Assembly: GCA_036847245.1 (NCBI GenBank)
Contig: DAIUAL010000047.1
Location: 1 to 18,082, forward strand
DNA: 18,082 nt
From: UBA4661 sp002405405
GTDB taxonomy: Bacteria; Bacteroidota; Ignavibacteria; Kapaibacteriales; UBA4661
Direction of reading: 5' to 3'
Both the position numbers and the translations under genes were made by a program. Position 1 is the first letter of the stretch. The number at the start of each line of letters is the position of its first letter. Positions 16,554 to 18,082 of this stretch are shown here, one piece after another. Below the pieces are notes generated by a model. It did no database searches, was not told where the DNA came from, and saw only the letters and a list, made by a program, of their open reading frames with translations.

Positions 16554-16850
16554 TCACGAATACATGCGCTGTGCGAGCCGTGCTATTTGCCGTTCGCTGG
16601 CAAGTCCAACAGCAGAAGCAATTTGATGAGCTGAAATGTCGGGCTGTTGTGAGAGCTTAGTAATAACTTCTTGACGAAGCAGTGTGATGTATTGATGTAC
16701 GGTCATGCCCGTTGTGTGTTTGAACACACGAGTGAAGTTCCGTGTACTCATGCAGGCAATAGCAGCCAGATCGTCGAGTGTTGCTTTAACATGTAATTTG
16801 TGATAGAGTTAATTTTGTATAGCGTGGATACTCGAATCAATACTCGTAAA
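16554..16850 (-). pseudogene. AraC/GlxA-type transcriptional regulator remnant with in-frame stops
   Basis: The reverse frame from about 16850 reads FTSIDSSIHAIQN, a TAA stop (16811-16809), then LYHKLHVKATLDDLAAIA, CMSTRNFTRVFKHTTGMTVHQY, and ISAHQIASAVGLASERQIARL, ending in a stop at 16554. This is the two-helix-turn-helix DNA-binding domain of AraC-family activators of the GlxA type, where DLAAxAxMSxRxFxRxF and the following TGxTxxxY are hallmarks. The TAA sits in the helix that leads into the first HTH. A second stop (TGA, 16853-16851) lies just upstream, and beyond it I find no DJ-1/PfpI-like sensor domain. The second HTH ends earlier than usual. The piece from the ATG at 16751 could be translated alone (65 residues) but would lack part of the domain. 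The bases from 16326 to 16553 hold no recognisable gene. Confidence 0.65.
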
Positions 16851-16896
16851 TCAGCCACAAAATAAGCCAAGAGTTTTTAGCGTATAGAAAACATAA

Positions 16897-16930
16897 AAGG
16901 CATTGTTTTCTCCTGAGAAAGCAATGCCTT
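16897..16930 (-). terminator. Terminator after the ATP-grasp-like gene
   Basis: AAGGCATTG (16897-16905) pairs with CAATGCCTT (16922-16930), and the inner TTTCTC/GAGAAA arms extend the stem to about 16 bp with a tiny loop. On the reverse strand it is followed by TTTATGTTTTCT. It lies 36 nt after the gene ending at 16967 and separates it from the decayed region. Confidence 0.8.
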
Positions 16931-16966
16931 GATTATGCGCTAAGTCTAGATATGGACAGAAGTCTT

Positions 16967-18082
16967 TTATCCAAATACACTCTCATCACCAAAGAAACAA
17001 CCCGATGAACCCGTCCATGGTATAGAGTTGTAGCGCACGCCCATGAGCGCGCCACGACCGGAGCGCAGAAGCGAAATTACAGGACGCGGTTTTGCTTCGT
17101 CCGGAAACCACAAGAGCAGAACGCGAATTTCAATTTTGTTCATCCCTTCGGGTGTATAAACGCACTCAGCGTAGGTAACTTTTTCTTGAAGTACCCATTT
17201 GTCACGTTCGTCAAGCGGAACAGCGCGAACATCGTCATGTGTAGGGTTAACATTCACCCCTTTGCCGGCAAAAGCAAAGAGTGGTTTCAAAACATAGTTT
17301 GACAAATCCGCAGGCAGATCGGAAAGATTGCTGCCCAAGTCTTTTAGGAATGTTGTTGTTGGTACGCTTTCATGCTTGAGAAATGGCAGAGAATATTTGC
17401 TCATACGGAAATACCAATTCGGGTGTCCTGCCCATTCCACATCAAGATCATCCGTCCATGCAAAAGGTATTTCTGCGCCGACACTGTCGAGTTCATCAAC
17501 AATTGCGCGATTGTAAATCCGCTTGATCGGAATCCACTTGCCATTGCGCTCATGAAGCAAGGTTCTGCCCTCTTTGCGGACATTCACGATGTCCGTTGGC
17601 TCTACTCCTGTGAGCAAGCGCGTTGCCTCGAAGTCAGGACGAGTTTTCTGTTTGTGCGGATGCAATTCGAGCAAGCAACATTCTTCGGGTGCATGATTGC
17701 CCACCAGTGCTTGTTTGAGTAAGCCAAGATAGTTCTCGCGAGTTACTACACCGGGTTCATCAAGGAAAAGTTGCAGGCGTGAATCCAAGCCAAGTTCCTG
17801 CTTTGCCACTTCGCCATAGAAAAGTTGGTAGCCATAGAGCGAAGGAAATCCCTGTAATTCGATGAGTTTGGGCTCGTACTCGCCATCGGCATTTTGCGTA
17901 ACAGCAAAATCAATTGTGCAAAAGAGCGGCTTGGGGTGTTCGTTGGGTACGGTATAGCGTGGTTCGAGTGCCGGAGCAGACTGAGCGATATAGGAAGGAT
18001 CGGCACACTGCTCGCAAATCGCAATGGCGGCTGACTCTAAGTTCCTGCGTAGTGTATGACTGACAAAGACAGGCATTTCAGT
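16967..18082 (-). CDS. Conserved protein of probable ATP-grasp fold, 5' end probably outside window
   Basis: At least 371 residues of a cytoplasmic protein I do not recognise by name. Numbering from the ATG at 18076, the features suggesting an ATP-grasp ligase are KLIELQGFPSLYGYQ (70-84), the strand-loop YVLKPLFAFAGKGV (261-274) with a candidate ATP-binding Lys264 and a glycine-rich loop, KWVLQEKV (293-300), and NKIEIRVLLLW (313-323) like the Glu/Arg strand that binds metal and phosphates. The C-terminus is rich in Gly, Arg and Ser (SLLRSGRGALMGVRYN, then GSSGCFFGD). No signal peptide or membrane helix is seen. The frame stays open past the ATG to the window edge (codons Thr-Glu before Met), and the MPVFV segment looks like the inside of a longer N-terminal region, so the true start is probably beyond 18082. 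Substrate unknown; peptide or amine ligation is only a possibility. Confidence 0.75.
   Translation of the reverse strand, partial: TEMPVFVSHTLRRNLESAAIAICEQCADPSYIAQSAPALEPRYTVPNEHPKPLFCTIDFAVTQNADGEYEPKLIELQGFPSLYGYQLFYGEVAKQELGLDSRLQLFLDEPGVVTRENYLGLLKQALVGNHAPEECCLLELHPHKQKTRPDFEATRLLTGVEPTDIVNVRKEGRTLLHERNGKWIPIKRIYNRAIVDELDSVGAEIPFAWTDDLDVEWAGHPNWYFRMSKYSLPFLKHESVPTTTFLKDLGSNLSDLPADLSNYVLKPLFAFAGKGVNVNPTHDDVRAVPLDERDKWVLQEKVTYAECVYTPEGMNKIEIRVLLLWFPDEAKPRPVISLLRSGRGALMGVRYNSIPWTGSSGCFFGDESVFG

Noticed and set aside
16347..16634. Forward-strand 95-codon frame with an AAAAGGAG-like site before an internal ATG
   Set aside because: It runs opposite the AraC remnant, shows no recognisable domain, and the spacing from GGAG to the ATG is about 12 nt, too long.

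Overview
The window reads as ordinary chromosome from a Gram-negative bacterium of the Bacteroidota/Chlorobiota/Ignavibacteriota (FCB) group. The pointers are tandem ~810-residue two-lobed FtsX-like permeases, remnants of outer-membrane beta-barrel C-termini ending in Phe, and mostly weak Shine-Dalgarno sites. The sequence alone does not give genus or species.

Left part (1-8876, all + strand): the 3' end of a DegT/DnrJ/StrS sugar aminotransferase gene closes with a good hairpin terminator. Three consecutive paralogous ABC-type permease genes of the MacB/FtsX class follow (760-8200), with no ATPase gene among them. A Vat-family hexapeptide O-acetyltransferase gene (8247-8876) lies directly downstream on the same strand. 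Export-type permeases beside a streptogramin/xenobiotic acetyltransferase-like gene suggest, without proving, a drug or envelope-stress module.

Middle (8892-14583): on the - strand, a LOG-family nucleotide hydrolase and a small DUF5946-like protein form a probable two-gene unit behind the phosphoenolpyruvate carboxylase gene (ppc). Across a 200-nt divergent intergenic region, guaA (GMP synthase) runs on the + strand. A YdeI/OmpD-associated family gene is joined to guaA within a few bases, so the two are probably translationally coupled.

Right part (15114-18082, - strand): an intact probable ATP-grasp protein runs off the right edge and ends at a strong terminator. Between that terminator and the convergent hairpin at 15131-15170 lies a decayed segment. 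It holds an AraC/GlxA-type regulator remnant with in-frame stops, a signal peptide joined out of frame to an outer-membrane barrel tail, an apparently intact AT-rich alpha/beta hydrolase, and a second copy of the same barrel tail. The two tails form a direct repeat (37 of 41 bases identical, 961 bp apart) that brackets the hydrolase. This scarred, repeat-flanked acquisition is the most unusual structure in the window. I see no CRISPR array, tRNA, rRNA, transposase or recognisable defence system.
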